This document shows, piece after piece, positions 14,458 through 19,794 of a stretch of 24,869 bases of DNA. The position numbers and the translations under genes are program-made. The DNA comes from a virus: the IMG/VR virus record IMGVR_UViG_3300044712_001126, positions 1 through 24,869 of that record. The stretch is one strand, 5' to 3'. The notes under the pieces are model-generated. The model was given only the letters and a program-made list of their open reading frames with translations, was not told the origin of the DNA and ran no database searches. The first letter of the stretch is position 1; every line of letters starts with the position of its first letter.

Positions 14458-14490
14458 GGGGCGACGGCCGCTCCATCAGGCCGCCGCCCC
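14458..14490 (-). promoter_or_regulatory. hairpin H3 upstream of the Erf-like gene
   Basis: GGGGCGACGGCC (14458-14469) faces GGCCGCCGCCCC (14479-14490) around a 9-nt loop, 11 of 12 positions paired. On the minus strand it ends 21 nt before the ATG at 14436, followed by AGCAGAAAAGGGACAG. No U-tract. Confidence 0.6.
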
Positions 14491-14666
14491 GGTCCCAATC
14501 TCCCCAACGATCCTCGCTGGGGGCCTAAAGAGGAGGAGAGTCAAAATGGTCGGGCCTTGTCAGCGAGTCGATCTCCAATTCCATCGCCGCATTCTTCCTA
14601 CAGGTAGCCCGTGGGGATATCCCCGTTGTTTCTGTAGATCAGCCAGTCATGATCTGGCACGCTTCG

Positions 14667-14718
14667 TAAAAATCCCGGCGGCGTAAAATGTGTGAATCAC
14701 GATGTAGCCGCCGCCGGG
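14667..14718 (-). terminator. intrinsic terminator downstream of the zinc-protein gene
   Basis: On the minus strand CCCGGCGGC (14718-14710) and GCCGCCGGG (14682-14674) form a perfect 9-bp stem, followed at once by ATTTTTA. The 27-nt loop is long but the stem and U-tract are good. It lies 40 nt after the stop of the 14759-15256 gene and before the Erf-like gene. Confidence 0.6.
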
Positions 14719-14758
14719 GTCTGTGGACTGCTTCGATTGTCAAAGAACCTTGCCGGTG

Positions 14759-15256
14759 TTACTTGGAGAGCTTGCGAATCAGGGCCATGGCGTTGGCCAG
14801 AATCTTCCCGGCCTCGGTGGCTTCCGGGTAGGTCTGCCGGACACAGTTCAGTTGCATCAGGGTCAAAGCCGCCTCTTCCCGGATTTCCGTGCGGTTGATA
14901 GCGTCGATTCTGCGGGCGATGGCCGTGGTGATGCGGTCGTACTTCAACACGACTTCCCGCATATCCGCCGTCCGCTGGCTGCTGATCTGATTCAGGGCCT
15001 GCTCCAATGATTCTTTCTCACATCGCACCGAGCAAACGTACTCATCGGCAAAGCTCTCGGTCTGGACCGGATAGAAGCAGTTTCGGCACCCATGGACTCC
15101 GCAGCGGCATCGCTCCAGACGGTCCTCGGCCACTTCGGAGTCACAGTGAGCACAATGCACAAGCCCGGATGCCGCCCGCATCTCTCGGTCTATTTCGGCG
15201 TCCAGCCGCTCATCCCGGGATTTGTCCGACTCGCTGGAAATCAGTTCATCTGTCAT
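14759..15256 (-). CDS. zinc-finger-like protein with helical C-terminus, 165 aa
   Basis: ATG at 15256, RBS GAAAGGACAGAACC. Cysteines at residues 35, 38, 50, 52, 57, 60, 75 and 79 plus His55 (CAHC, CRCGVHGCRNC, CSVRC) could bind two zinc ions in a treble-clef or FYVE/RING-like cross-brace. The region before is acidic, the region after is a long helix (EKESLEQALNQISSQRTADM) and more helices. No known family is recognised. It is the first gene after a strong promoter and is followed by a terminator, so it may be made alone as an early protein. Confidence 0.75.
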   Translation of the reverse strand: MTDELISSESDKSRDERLDAEIDREMRAASGLVHCAHCDSEVAEDRLERCRCGVHGCRNCFYPVQTESFADEYVCSVRCEKESLEQALNQISSQRTADMREVVLKYDRITTAIARRIDAINRTEIREEAALTLMQLNCVRQTYPEATEAGKILANAMALIRKLSK

Positions 15257-15305
15257 GGTTCTGTCCTTTCCTATGTGTTGTGGTTGCCTTCAGCTTACGT
15301 TGATA

Positions 15306-15334
15306 ATTCTATCGGCCGGTCTTGGCCTTGTCAA
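15306..15334 (-). promoter_or_regulatory. strong sigma70-like promoter for the zinc-protein gene
   Basis: TTGACA (15334-15329), 17-nt spacer, TAGAAT (15311-15306) on the minus strand: perfect -35, 5 of 6 at -10. It lies about 50 bp before the start at 15256 and immediately after the end of the lysozyme-like gene. Confidence 0.75.
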
Positions 15335-15338
15335 TAGC

Positions 15339-15788
15339 CTATTTCGGAGAATTTTGGGCGTGACTTGCTAACCCCTTGTCACTCCGTCGGTTATGAGCCA
15401 AGATTTTTTTCACATTTCCGCGCCAGTGCCGATTGAGGGGGTGCGATTCCACCGGAGCCCACCGCCGGGCGAATGCTTCCAGGTCGCCCGTGTACCGCTT
15501 CTGAATCGTGCCGGCGGCCCATTTCGCCTGCAATCGTAGGCTCTGAGCGTGGTTTCCATGGTATCGCCTAGCAGCGGGTTCCAGTACCCCCATCTCGCGG
15601 CCGTCTAGGAGGCCCCGGGCGCGGTCCTTCTCGTTGCCCTCGGCCAGATAGATCGCAAACAGCAGGTGTTTGGATTCGCCCTTCAGGCGGTATTCCTGGG
15701 CCACTTCTGAGAGAATCGCTCGATCGGCTTCGGGGATTCGCAGGAAGGGACTGGCCGCACACAACACCACGACGAACGACGTAATCAT
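15339..15788 (-). CDS. secreted lysozyme/transglycosylase-like protein
   Basis: 149 aa from ATG at 15788, chosen because a perfect AAGGAGGT ends five nt upstream; an ATG at 15806 adds MKKEVF, which would give the signal peptide positive charges, and is a real alternative. The hydrophobic N-terminus (FVVVLCAASPF) looks like a signal peptide or anchor. The body (LLFAIYLAEGNEKDRARG, GREMGVLEP, LQAKWAAGTIQKRY, FARRWAP, NRHWRGNVKKIL) matches a lysozyme-like helical fold seen in phage proteins, with the glutamate of YLAEGN as catalytic candidate. It may cleave peptidoglycan in the periplasm. Known endolysin families were not matched directly. Confidence 0.6.
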   Translation of the reverse strand: MITSFVVVLCAASPFLRIPEADRAILSEVAQEYRLKGESKHLLFAIYLAEGNEKDRARGLLDGREMGVLEPAARRYHGNHAQSLRLQAKWAAGTIQKRYTGDLEAFARRWAPVESHPLNRHWRGNVKKILAHNRRSDKGLASHAQNSPK

Positions 15789-15878
15789 AAAGACCTCCTT
15801 TTTCATAGTCTACCCTCTCTATCGGCCTGGGGCAAGGATGGCGTGACAATTTTTCTGTGATTCTGCGGATTTTCCCTC

Positions 15879-15907
15879 TTGACAGTGGCTGTCACGCCCT
15901 CTATACT
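15879..15907 (+). promoter_or_regulatory. strong promoter of the rightward operon
   Basis: TTGACA (15879-15884), 17-nt spacer, TATACT (15902-15907): perfect -35 and 5 of 6 at -10. The spacer and -35 carry the perfect inverted repeat TGACAG-TGG-CTGTCA (15880-15894), a likely operator. Expected transcription start is near 15914, leaving a leader of about 117 nt before the first gene. Confidence 0.8.
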
Positions 15908-15955
15908 CTCCCTTATGCTGAATCGCTTGGACATCTTGCCCTTATACCGATAACC

Positions 15956-16026
15956 CCGGTGGCCGTGGACACTCCTCTGTCCTATAGCCTTCAGCAGCAC
16001 GGCCACCGGATGTTTTTCTTAGGAGG
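15956..16026 (+). promoter_or_regulatory. structured leader L2 with terminator-like hairpin before gene 16031
   Basis: CCGGTGGCCGTG (15956-15967) pairs perfectly with CACGGCCACCGG (15998-16009), 12 bp, then ATGTTTTTCTT and the RBS AGGAGG (16021-16026). Inside the 30-nt loop a small hairpin GACA/TGTC exposes CTCCTC, which is complementary to AGGAG of the RBS. The layout of promoter, hairpin, U-tract, RBS is the same as in L1. It may terminate transcription, or hide and release the RBS. Confidence 0.65.
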
Positions 16027-16030
16027 CCCT

Positions 16031-16336
16031 ATGGGATTTGAATTGTGGGTACAGACCAAGGAGAAAGACAGTTCTGTGGTGGAGGTCCGGGTCAATACGG
16101 GATTGAGTTGCACCCGCAACGTCATGGTCTTCCCGTTCGATACGGGGAGCCAGTTCGCGGCGGAATTGCTTGCGGCCCACATCCGGGATTCGCTGAACGG
16201 TAGGATCGAAACGATGCTCCGTACCGCCTACCTCGCAGGCTGGAGAGACAAGAGCCGCCACTTCACCAAACGAACCGCCTTCCGTTCTCAGTTGAACGAC
16301 GGCCCCGTGGTCTTTCCCGCGCGGGAGGGAGAATGA
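16031..16336 (+). CDS. hypothetical protein, 101 aa, first gene of rightward operon
   Basis: ATG 16031 follows AGGAGG by 4 nt. N-terminal half has strands (GFELWVQTKEKDSSVVEVRVNT), then FPFDTGSQFAAELLAAHIRDSL helix, then a basic end. No signal peptide, membrane segment or Cys motif. I do not recognise the family. Its position directly behind the strong promoter and leader L2 suggests it is made early and under control; its product could itself be regulatory, which is inference. Ends in ATGA overlap with the next gene. Confidence 0.75.
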   Translation: MGFELWVQTKEKDSSVVEVRVNTGLSCTRNVMVFPFDTGSQFAAELLAAHIRDSLNGRIETMLRTAYLAGWRDKSRHFTKRTAFRSQLNDGPVVFPAREGE

Positions 16337-16497
16337 AGCCCACTTGTGAGCATTGCCGGTTCTGGAAAGCTCAGGTAGTCCTGGGGCATGTCGTGGTGGG
16401 CTGTGCCAATGACAAGAGCCCCAAGACGAATTTGTCCACCGGGGCCGCCGATACCTGCCCCCAGTGCAAGATGAAGGAGACACATGAATCGACGTGA
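16333..16497 (+). CDS. small Cys-rich (zinc-ribbon-like) protein, 54 aa
   Basis: ATG 16333 overlaps the previous stop and has GGGAGGGAG upstream. CEHCRFW at residues 5-11 and CPQC at 42-45, with one more Cys at 24, form a two-knuckle zinc-ribbon-like arrangement (C-x2-C ... C-x2-C). The first part, KPTCEHCRFWKA, is typical of small phage and bacterial 'C-x2-C-x-F/Y-W' proteins. Function unknown; could bind metal and nucleic acid or protein. Confidence 0.7.
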   Translation: MKPTCEHCRFWKAQVVLGHVVVGCANDKSPKTNLSTGAADTCPQCKMKETHEST

Positions 16498-16795
16498 CGC
16501 CCTCAAAGGACTCGCGGGTATGACCATCGGAACGGCATCGTGCGTGCTGCTGCCGGCGAGGGAGAGGCCCCAGAAGCCTGACAAGTTGGAGCGGGGTCAA
16601 GTCTGGCGGACTGAAGACGGCTGGACGTGCTTTGTGTCCCAAGCGGAGAAGGACGTTAGGATGGAGTGGTTCGGCCCTACCCCTGAGCATGGCTCCAGTT
16701 CTGGTTTCTACCACACAGAGAATGCCCTGATACTCAAGTGTGTGAGAGACCACTGGACCTACCTCGGCAACATCCGGGAGCTTCCGCTCGCATAG
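16484..16795 (+). CDS. Tat-signal protein, 103 aa
   Basis: ATG 16484 follows AAGGAG. The N-terminus MNRRDALKGLAGMTIG is a textbook twin-arginine motif (RRxxLKGLAG) with a hydrophobic stretch, followed by TASC, which is close to a lipobox, and then VLLPARERPQ. This suggests export by the Tat system, perhaps as a lipoprotein. The mature part (QVWRTEDGWTCFVSQAEKDVR, ending with HWTYLGNIRELPLA) has strand-like segments and no family I recognise. Tat signals on phage proteins are rare. The start overlaps the previous gene by 14 nt. Confidence 0.6.
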   Translation: MNRRDALKGLAGMTIGTASCVLLPARERPQKPDKLERGQVWRTEDGWTCFVSQAEKDVRMEWFGPTPEHGSSSGFYHTENALILKCVRDHWTYLGNIRELPLA

Positions 16796-16812
16796 ACAAA
16801 GGAGGAATGAGC

Positions 16813-17028
16813 ATGTTCATTGCCGGATTGGTTATCGGGGGTGGCTTGGGCCTGTTGCTCTCCGTCTACGTTTCGGAGCAACTCTACGGGGGTATCCAAC
16901 GGGACATCAAGGAACTGGAGCGGGAGATTGCCGCCGACAACCTCGAATGTGCCCGGGAAGAACGCCGAGCTGCGGCTTTGAGATTGATCCTCCAGAACGA
17001 ACAGCAGGCCCGGGAGAATGAGAGATGA
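16813..17028 (+). CDS. membrane protein with coiled-coil tail, 71 aa
   Basis: ATG 16813 is favoured over ATG 16807 because AAAGGAGG then lies 7 nt upstream instead of 1. Residues 2-19 (FIAGLVIGGGLGLLLSVY) form a membrane segment; the rest (QRDIKELEREIAADNLECAREERRAAALRLILQNEQQARE) is one long charged coiled coil. N-terminal anchor plus coiled coil fits a small membrane-tethered protein, perhaps a lysis or exclusion factor. No family recognised. Stop overlaps the next start (ATGA). Confidence 0.65.
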   Translation: MFIAGLVIGGGLGLLLSVYVSEQLYGGIQRDIKELEREIAADNLECAREERRAAALRLILQNEQQARENER

Positions 17029-17177
17029 GACGCATCTTTCCGTGGGTACTATTGGCGGTGGTGCTGACGGCGATACCGATTGCCTCTACCCCCGCCACGA
17101 AGGAGACGGTATGTGCTGCCGTCATCCTGATCTGCATTTGTCGCATCGTGGAAATCTGTCTGGAGGAAATCAAATGA
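17025..17177 (+). CDS. two-segment small membrane protein, 50 aa
   Basis: ATG 17025 overlaps the previous stop. Residues 5-20 (FPWVLLAVVLTAIPIA) and 29-45 (VCAAVILICICRIVEIC) are membrane segments with a short polar turn (STPATKET) between them, giving a hairpin topology. The N-terminus is basic (MRR), so both ends probably face the cytoplasm. Small hairpin proteins of this type include holins and toxins; no specific match. Stop overlaps the next start. Confidence 0.6.
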   Translation: MRRIFPWVLLAVVLTAIPIASTPATKETVCAAVILICICRIVEICLEEIK

Positions 17178-17581
17178 CACAGGAGACCAATATGGGATTT
17201 GATCTGGTGAAGTACATCGCCGACCAAAAGGAATGGTCTGAGCGAGTGTTCGGGCCGGGCAAGAGAACCGGCGGGCTGATAAAGCACATCCAGAGCGAAT
17301 TGAAGGAGATCGCGGATGCTCCGACAGATTTGATCGAGTGGGTGGACGTGATGATTCTGGCCTTTGACGGCGCGTGGCGGGCTGGCCACGCCCCGGAACA
17401 GATCATCGAAGGTCTCTTGAAGAAGCAGATCAAGAACTTCGCCCGCAAGTGGCCGAAGCCGGGGCCGCAGGATGAGGCGAACTTTCACATCAAGGCGTCT
17501 CCCGCCGAGAGGCCCTCTATCCGTGGCGGGGAATACCTCGGCAACGTCCTGACCAAGCTCGTCCCGGAGGCCAAAGTATGA
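17174..17581 (+). CDS. MazG-like dATP/dGTP pyrophosphohydrolase (DUF550)
   Basis: 135 aa; ATG 17174 has GGAGG 7 nt upstream, and ATG 17192 with AGGAG upstream is an alternative. The metal-binding EXXE-x9-EXXD set of all-alpha NTP pyrophosphatases is visible at E42/E45 (SELKE) and E55/D58 (DLIEWVD), within KRTGGLIKHIQSELKE and LIEWVDVMILAFDGAWRAGH. This matches PF04447 (DUF550). The reaction would be dNTP to dNMP plus PPi, shaping the nucleotide pool for phage DNA synthesis; MazZ of Z-genome phages belongs nearby, but no purZ-like gene is in the window. Confidence 0.8.
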   Translation: MTQETNMGFDLVKYIADQKEWSERVFGPGKRTGGLIKHIQSELKEIADAPTDLIEWVDVMILAFDGAWRAGHAPEQIIEGLLKKQIKNFARKWPKPGPQDEANFHIKASPAERPSIRGGEYLGNVLTKLVPEAKV

Positions 17582-17775
17582 ATAACATACGAATCGGGAG
17601 GCCGGTGGTCGGTTTCATATGTCTGCGTTCCGAGCCGTATCCTTGGGGAGATGCTGAGTGCATGCCTCTGCTTGGTCCTCCGCAGCAGTTGCCACAAGAA
17701 ACCAAGGCTCCCCCACTGACCTTGAAAGAGCGTGTACGTAACGCCGTCGCGCGGATAAAGGAAAGGACAGAATGA
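17578..17775 (+). CDS. hypothetical protein, 65 aa
   Basis: ATG 17578 overlaps the preceding stop as ATGA. The N-terminus has hydrophobic and aromatic residues (IRIGRPVVGFICLRSEPYPWG), the middle is proline-rich (PPQQLPQETKAPP), and the C-terminus is a basic helix (LKERVRNAVARIKERTE). No family recognised. The region rich in Pro and Gln looks flexible. Coupled on both sides to neighbouring genes, so it is part of the same mRNA. Confidence 0.6.
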   Translation: MNNIRIGRPVVGFICLRSEPYPWGDAECMPLLGPPQQLPQETKAPPLTLKERVRNAVARIKERTE

Positions 17776-17936
17776 CCACCCCACAAACCCACCGATCACG
17801 GCACTGGCGCAAACAGAGAATCCGCCAACGCCGCAAGCAGGATAAGCGGATGCGGAAGCTGCGAAACTACATCGCGACGTACTATAAGCCCGGTACTCAG
17901 GTTGTTGTGGCTTGCGTGCACAAGGAGGCCCAATGA
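17772..17936 (+). CDS. small Arg/Lys-rich protein, 54 aa
   Basis: ATG 17772 overlaps the previous stop, RBS GAAAGGACAGA. More than a third of residues 8-31 are Arg or Lys (HRSRHWRKQRIRQRRKQDKR), followed by NYIATYYKPGTQVVVACVH. The strong positive charge suggests nucleic-acid binding. No known family. The last codons hold the AGGAGG of the next gene. Confidence 0.6.
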   Translation: MTTPQTHRSRHWRKQRIRQRRKQDKRMRKLRNYIATYYKPGTQVVVACVHKEAQ

Positions 17937-18220
17937 AGACCACGAACGAATGGAGCATGAAAGCCCAGTGGTACGCTCGATGGTGCAAGCATGACGGCTG
18001 GGAGTCCGCAGTGTTGGCGACGCCCCATGGATATGCAACTGTCCTTCTTGATCGATTGGGCTGGAAGAATAAGCCCGGCAAGTATCTTCTGTTGGCCCGT
18101 TTCATCTGGCAGGGGCGCGAGTATCAGTTGCGTAGAGAGCAGGCCAAGCCCTTCACTCGCAAGGGGGCCGTGCGGATCGTGAACCGATGGATCAGAGAGA
18201 AGGTGGGGGTGAAGACATGA
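17933..18220 (+). CDS. hypothetical protein, 95 aa
   Basis: ATG 17933 has AAGGAGG upstream and overlaps the previous stop. The protein is basic and Trp/Tyr-rich (EWSMKAQWYARWCKHDGWES), with strands in the middle (KYLLLARFIWQGREYQLRRE) and a basic helix at the end (FTRKGAVRIVNRWIREK). It could be a compact nucleic-acid-associated domain, but I do not recognise it. Coupled by ATGA to the next gene. Confidence 0.65.
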   Translation: MKTTNEWSMKAQWYARWCKHDGWESAVLATPHGYATVLLDRLGWKNKPGKYLLLARFIWQGREYQLRREQAKPFTRKGAVRIVNRWIREKVGVKT

Positions 18221-18504
18221 TGAACAAACTGAACCGTCTGAGACTGCGGTTGGGGTTGTTCCGGTGGAAGAACTACGCGAGCATTGAGCCGGTCTACCCC
18301 AATGCCACGTCTGTTGTAGCATCTGCTCCTAATGGAGATGTGTACGACATCGTTGCATTAACCGCTGCCTTTTGGGTGCTGTATTGGGTGGTCTATTGGC
18401 CCCATCCTCGGGCACTGAGCGATTACCCCGATGGTAAATTTCCATCCCACCGAGACGCTATCCGCTACGTCCGCCGCTGCATCAGAAGAGGAGAAAGACC
18501 ATGA
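18217..18504 (+). CDS. membrane protein, 95 aa
   Basis: ATG 18217 (two ATGs in a row) overlaps the previous stop. A basic N-terminus (KLNRLRLRLGLFRWK) precedes a linker and one membrane segment at about residues 46-62 (IVALTAAFWVLYWVVYW), then a basic C-terminus (HRDAIRYVRRCIRRGERP). The basic flanks on both sides make topology unclear. No family recognised. Stop overlaps the 16-codon frame that follows. Confidence 0.6.
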   Translation: MMNKLNRLRLRLGLFRWKNYASIEPVYPNATSVVASAPNGDVYDIVALTAAFWVLYWVVYWPHPRALSDYPDGKFPSHRDAIRYVRRCIRRGERP

Positions 18505-18551
18505 CCCCCAAGACCTACCTCGCTCCCACCGACACCGAGGCTGCCGTATGA
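18501..18551 (+). pseudogene. 16-codon frame resembling the start of the 19291 gene
   Basis: ATG 18501 has GAGGAGAAAGA upstream. It encodes MTPKTYLAPTDTEAAV and stops in an ATGA overlap with the reductase gene. The peptide aligns with the N-terminus of the 19291 product (MKTFVAPTDEIAAAL): K-T-[YF]-[LV]-A-P-T-D, then E or D, then A-A. It may be the remnant of a gene that was interrupted when the reductase gene arrived, or a translated leader peptide for coupling. Confidence 0.45.
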
Positions 18552-19288
18552 ACACGCTCTGCGGGAAGACACTGGCCGAGATTGCTATCGAGCGACTCAA
18601 GGAGTTTGAGCCCGCCGACGGCTACTACGTGGCCTACAGCGGTGGCAAGGATAGCGATGTCATTCTTGATCTGGTGCGCCGGTCTGGGGTGAAGTACGAC
18701 GCTCACCACAATCTGACGACCTGTGACCCGCCCGAAGTAGTGCGGCACGTCAAGGAACAGGGGGACGTGGTGATTCATCGGCCCCCCGTGACCATGTGGC
18801 AACTGATCCGGCAAAAGAAGAAGCCGCCCAGGATTTGCAGTCGATATTGCTGTGAAGTGCTCAAGGAGTCGTATGGACCGGGCAGGGTTATCGTGCTGGG
18901 TGTGCGATGGGGAGAATCACAGAAGCGGTCAAGGCGGAAGATGGTGGAGCAATGCTATCGCGACCCAACCAAGCGATACGTGAACCCTATCATTGATTGG
19001 TCTACTGCCGATGTCTGGACTTATATCCATGCCCGCAACATCTCGTATTGCACCCTCTACGACGAAGGCTTTGAGCGGATTGGCTGTGTGCTGTGCCCCG
19101 AGAGTAGGAATGTAGAGCGAGAGATGGCCCGATGGCCGCAGATTGCGCGGGCGTGGGAACGGGCGATCAAGGCTACGTTTGTTGCGGGCAAAGGGCCGTT
19201 TCTGACGGCAGAGGAATACTGGCACTGGTGGCTCAATCGTGACGCCCCGACGCCTGATAATGAGATGCCGTTGTTTTTCAGGGATTGA
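18548..19288 (+). CDS. PAPS-reductase-like enzyme (CysH/DndC-type)
   Basis: 246 aa; ATG 18548 overlaps the previous stop. The PP-loop SGGKDS is at residues 31-36 (YSGGKDSDVI), the nucleotide-binding signature of PAPS/APS reductases and related N-type ATP pyrophosphatases. Cysteines at 97, 101 and 102 (ICSRYCCEVLK) and C180, C183 (IGCVLCP) make a CC...CxxC set that in this family holds an Fe-S cluster. Phages often carry such genes; suggested roles are sulfur assimilation during infection or DNA/RNA thio-modification. No dnd partner genes are seen here. Substrate is not determined by the sequence. Confidence 0.85.
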   Translation: MNTLCGKTLAEIAIERLKEFEPADGYYVAYSGGKDSDVILDLVRRSGVKYDAHHNLTTCDPPEVVRHVKEQGDVVIHRPPVTMWQLIRQKKKPPRICSRYCCEVLKESYGPGRVIVLGVRWGESQKRSRRKMVEQCYRDPTKRYVNPIIDWSTADVWTYIHARNISYCTLYDEGFERIGCVLCPESRNVEREMARWPQIARAWERAIKATFVAGKGPFLTAEEYWHWWLNRDAPTPDNEMPLFFRD

Positions 19289-19290
19289 GT

Positions 19291-19794
19291 ATGAAGACCT
19301 TTGTAGCTCCGACCGACGAGATCGCCGCCGCCCTGCACCGCGGGGAGTTGAGCGAGATTGAGATAGCGATGCCCAAACCTCCGCTCGGATGCGTCTATCT
19401 GATGAATGGGGCAGGGGACAAAGCCTGCTGCTATGCCCCAGAAAGAGACCTTGGCAACTTCACGGGGCCGTGTTGGGTTCCGCCGACACCAACCAGCAAA
19501 GATCACCTGCTGCCCTGTCCCTACGCTCCGGGCGATACGATCGCGGTGAAAGAGCGGTGGCGCGTCGCCAGCCTGCACGGTTCTGGATGGGACATACAAT
19601 ACCATAGCGACCTGCGATACCGCTGGATTCAGGACTACGAACCGTCTTACAAGCCCGCTGGTGAATGGTGCTGTGCCAGCAAGATGGCAACGCGATGGAG
19701 CGACACCCGCCTGCTCGTCCTCGCCAACGACTGCCGCGAGCGGGAGGGGGAGTGGAGATGGATTGTGACCGTGAGAAAGGAGAACGTATCGTGA
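19291..19794 (+). CDS. ASCH/PUA-like phage protein, 167 aa
   Basis: ATG 19291 follows GGGATTGAG at a short distance. The pattern CPYAPGDTIAVKERWRV, with preceding conserved C/P-rich part and following WDIQYHSD strand, is that of ASCH/PUA-like phage proteins, whose core is G-D-x-[IL]-x-V-[RK]-E-x-W. ASCH domains are thought to bind RNA or modified nucleotides. The C-terminus (SKMATRWSDTRLLVLANDCREREGEWRWIVTV) looks like the R-W-A-S...D strand set of the family in a changed form. Its first residues are echoed by the small frame at 18501. Confidence 0.65.
   Translation: MKTFVAPTDEIAAALHRGELSEIEIAMPKPPLGCVYLMNGAGDKACCYAPERDLGNFTGPCWVPPTPTSKDHLLPCPYAPGDTIAVKERWRVASLHGSGWDIQYHSDLRYRWIQDYEPSYKPAGEWCCASKMATRWSDTRLLVLANDCREREGEWRWIVTVRKENVS

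Larger units (their letters stand above)
14437..14758. other. 322-bp intergenic leader region before the Erf-like gene
   Basis: No gene is convincing here. It holds hairpin H3 next to the Erf-like start, a terminator-like structure at its far end, and between them sequence without an obvious minus-strand promoter. A plus-strand frame of 46 codons (14546-14686) has a perfect AGGAGG before its ATG but no homology I recognise and an unlikely composition. Transcription of the Erf operon may depend on readthrough from the promoter near 15320. Confidence 0.55.
15789..16030. promoter_or_regulatory. divergent control region between lysozyme-like gene and the long rightward operon
   Basis: This region holds the rightward promoter at 15879-15907, the palindromic candidate operator inside it, a second half-site GCGTGACA at 15841-15848, and leader L2. 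For the leftward gene a TTGCCC-17-TAGACT pair can be drawn next to ATG 15806, which would start the mRNA so that ATG 15788 is used. That pair is weak. Confidence 0.55.

Noticed and set aside
14464-14484. CTGATGG inside hairpin H3, resembling the CTGATGA core of hammerhead ribozymes
   Set aside because: The GAAA strand and the cleavage stem are missing, so no ribozyme can be drawn.
17174-17581. Evidence for a 2-aminoadenine (Z) genome
   Set aside because: Only the MazG-like gene is present; purZ and the special polymerase are not in the window.
18501-18551. Normal small gene of 16 codons
   Set aside because: Too short to support as an independent gene; its similarity to the start of the 19291 gene favours a remnant or leader.
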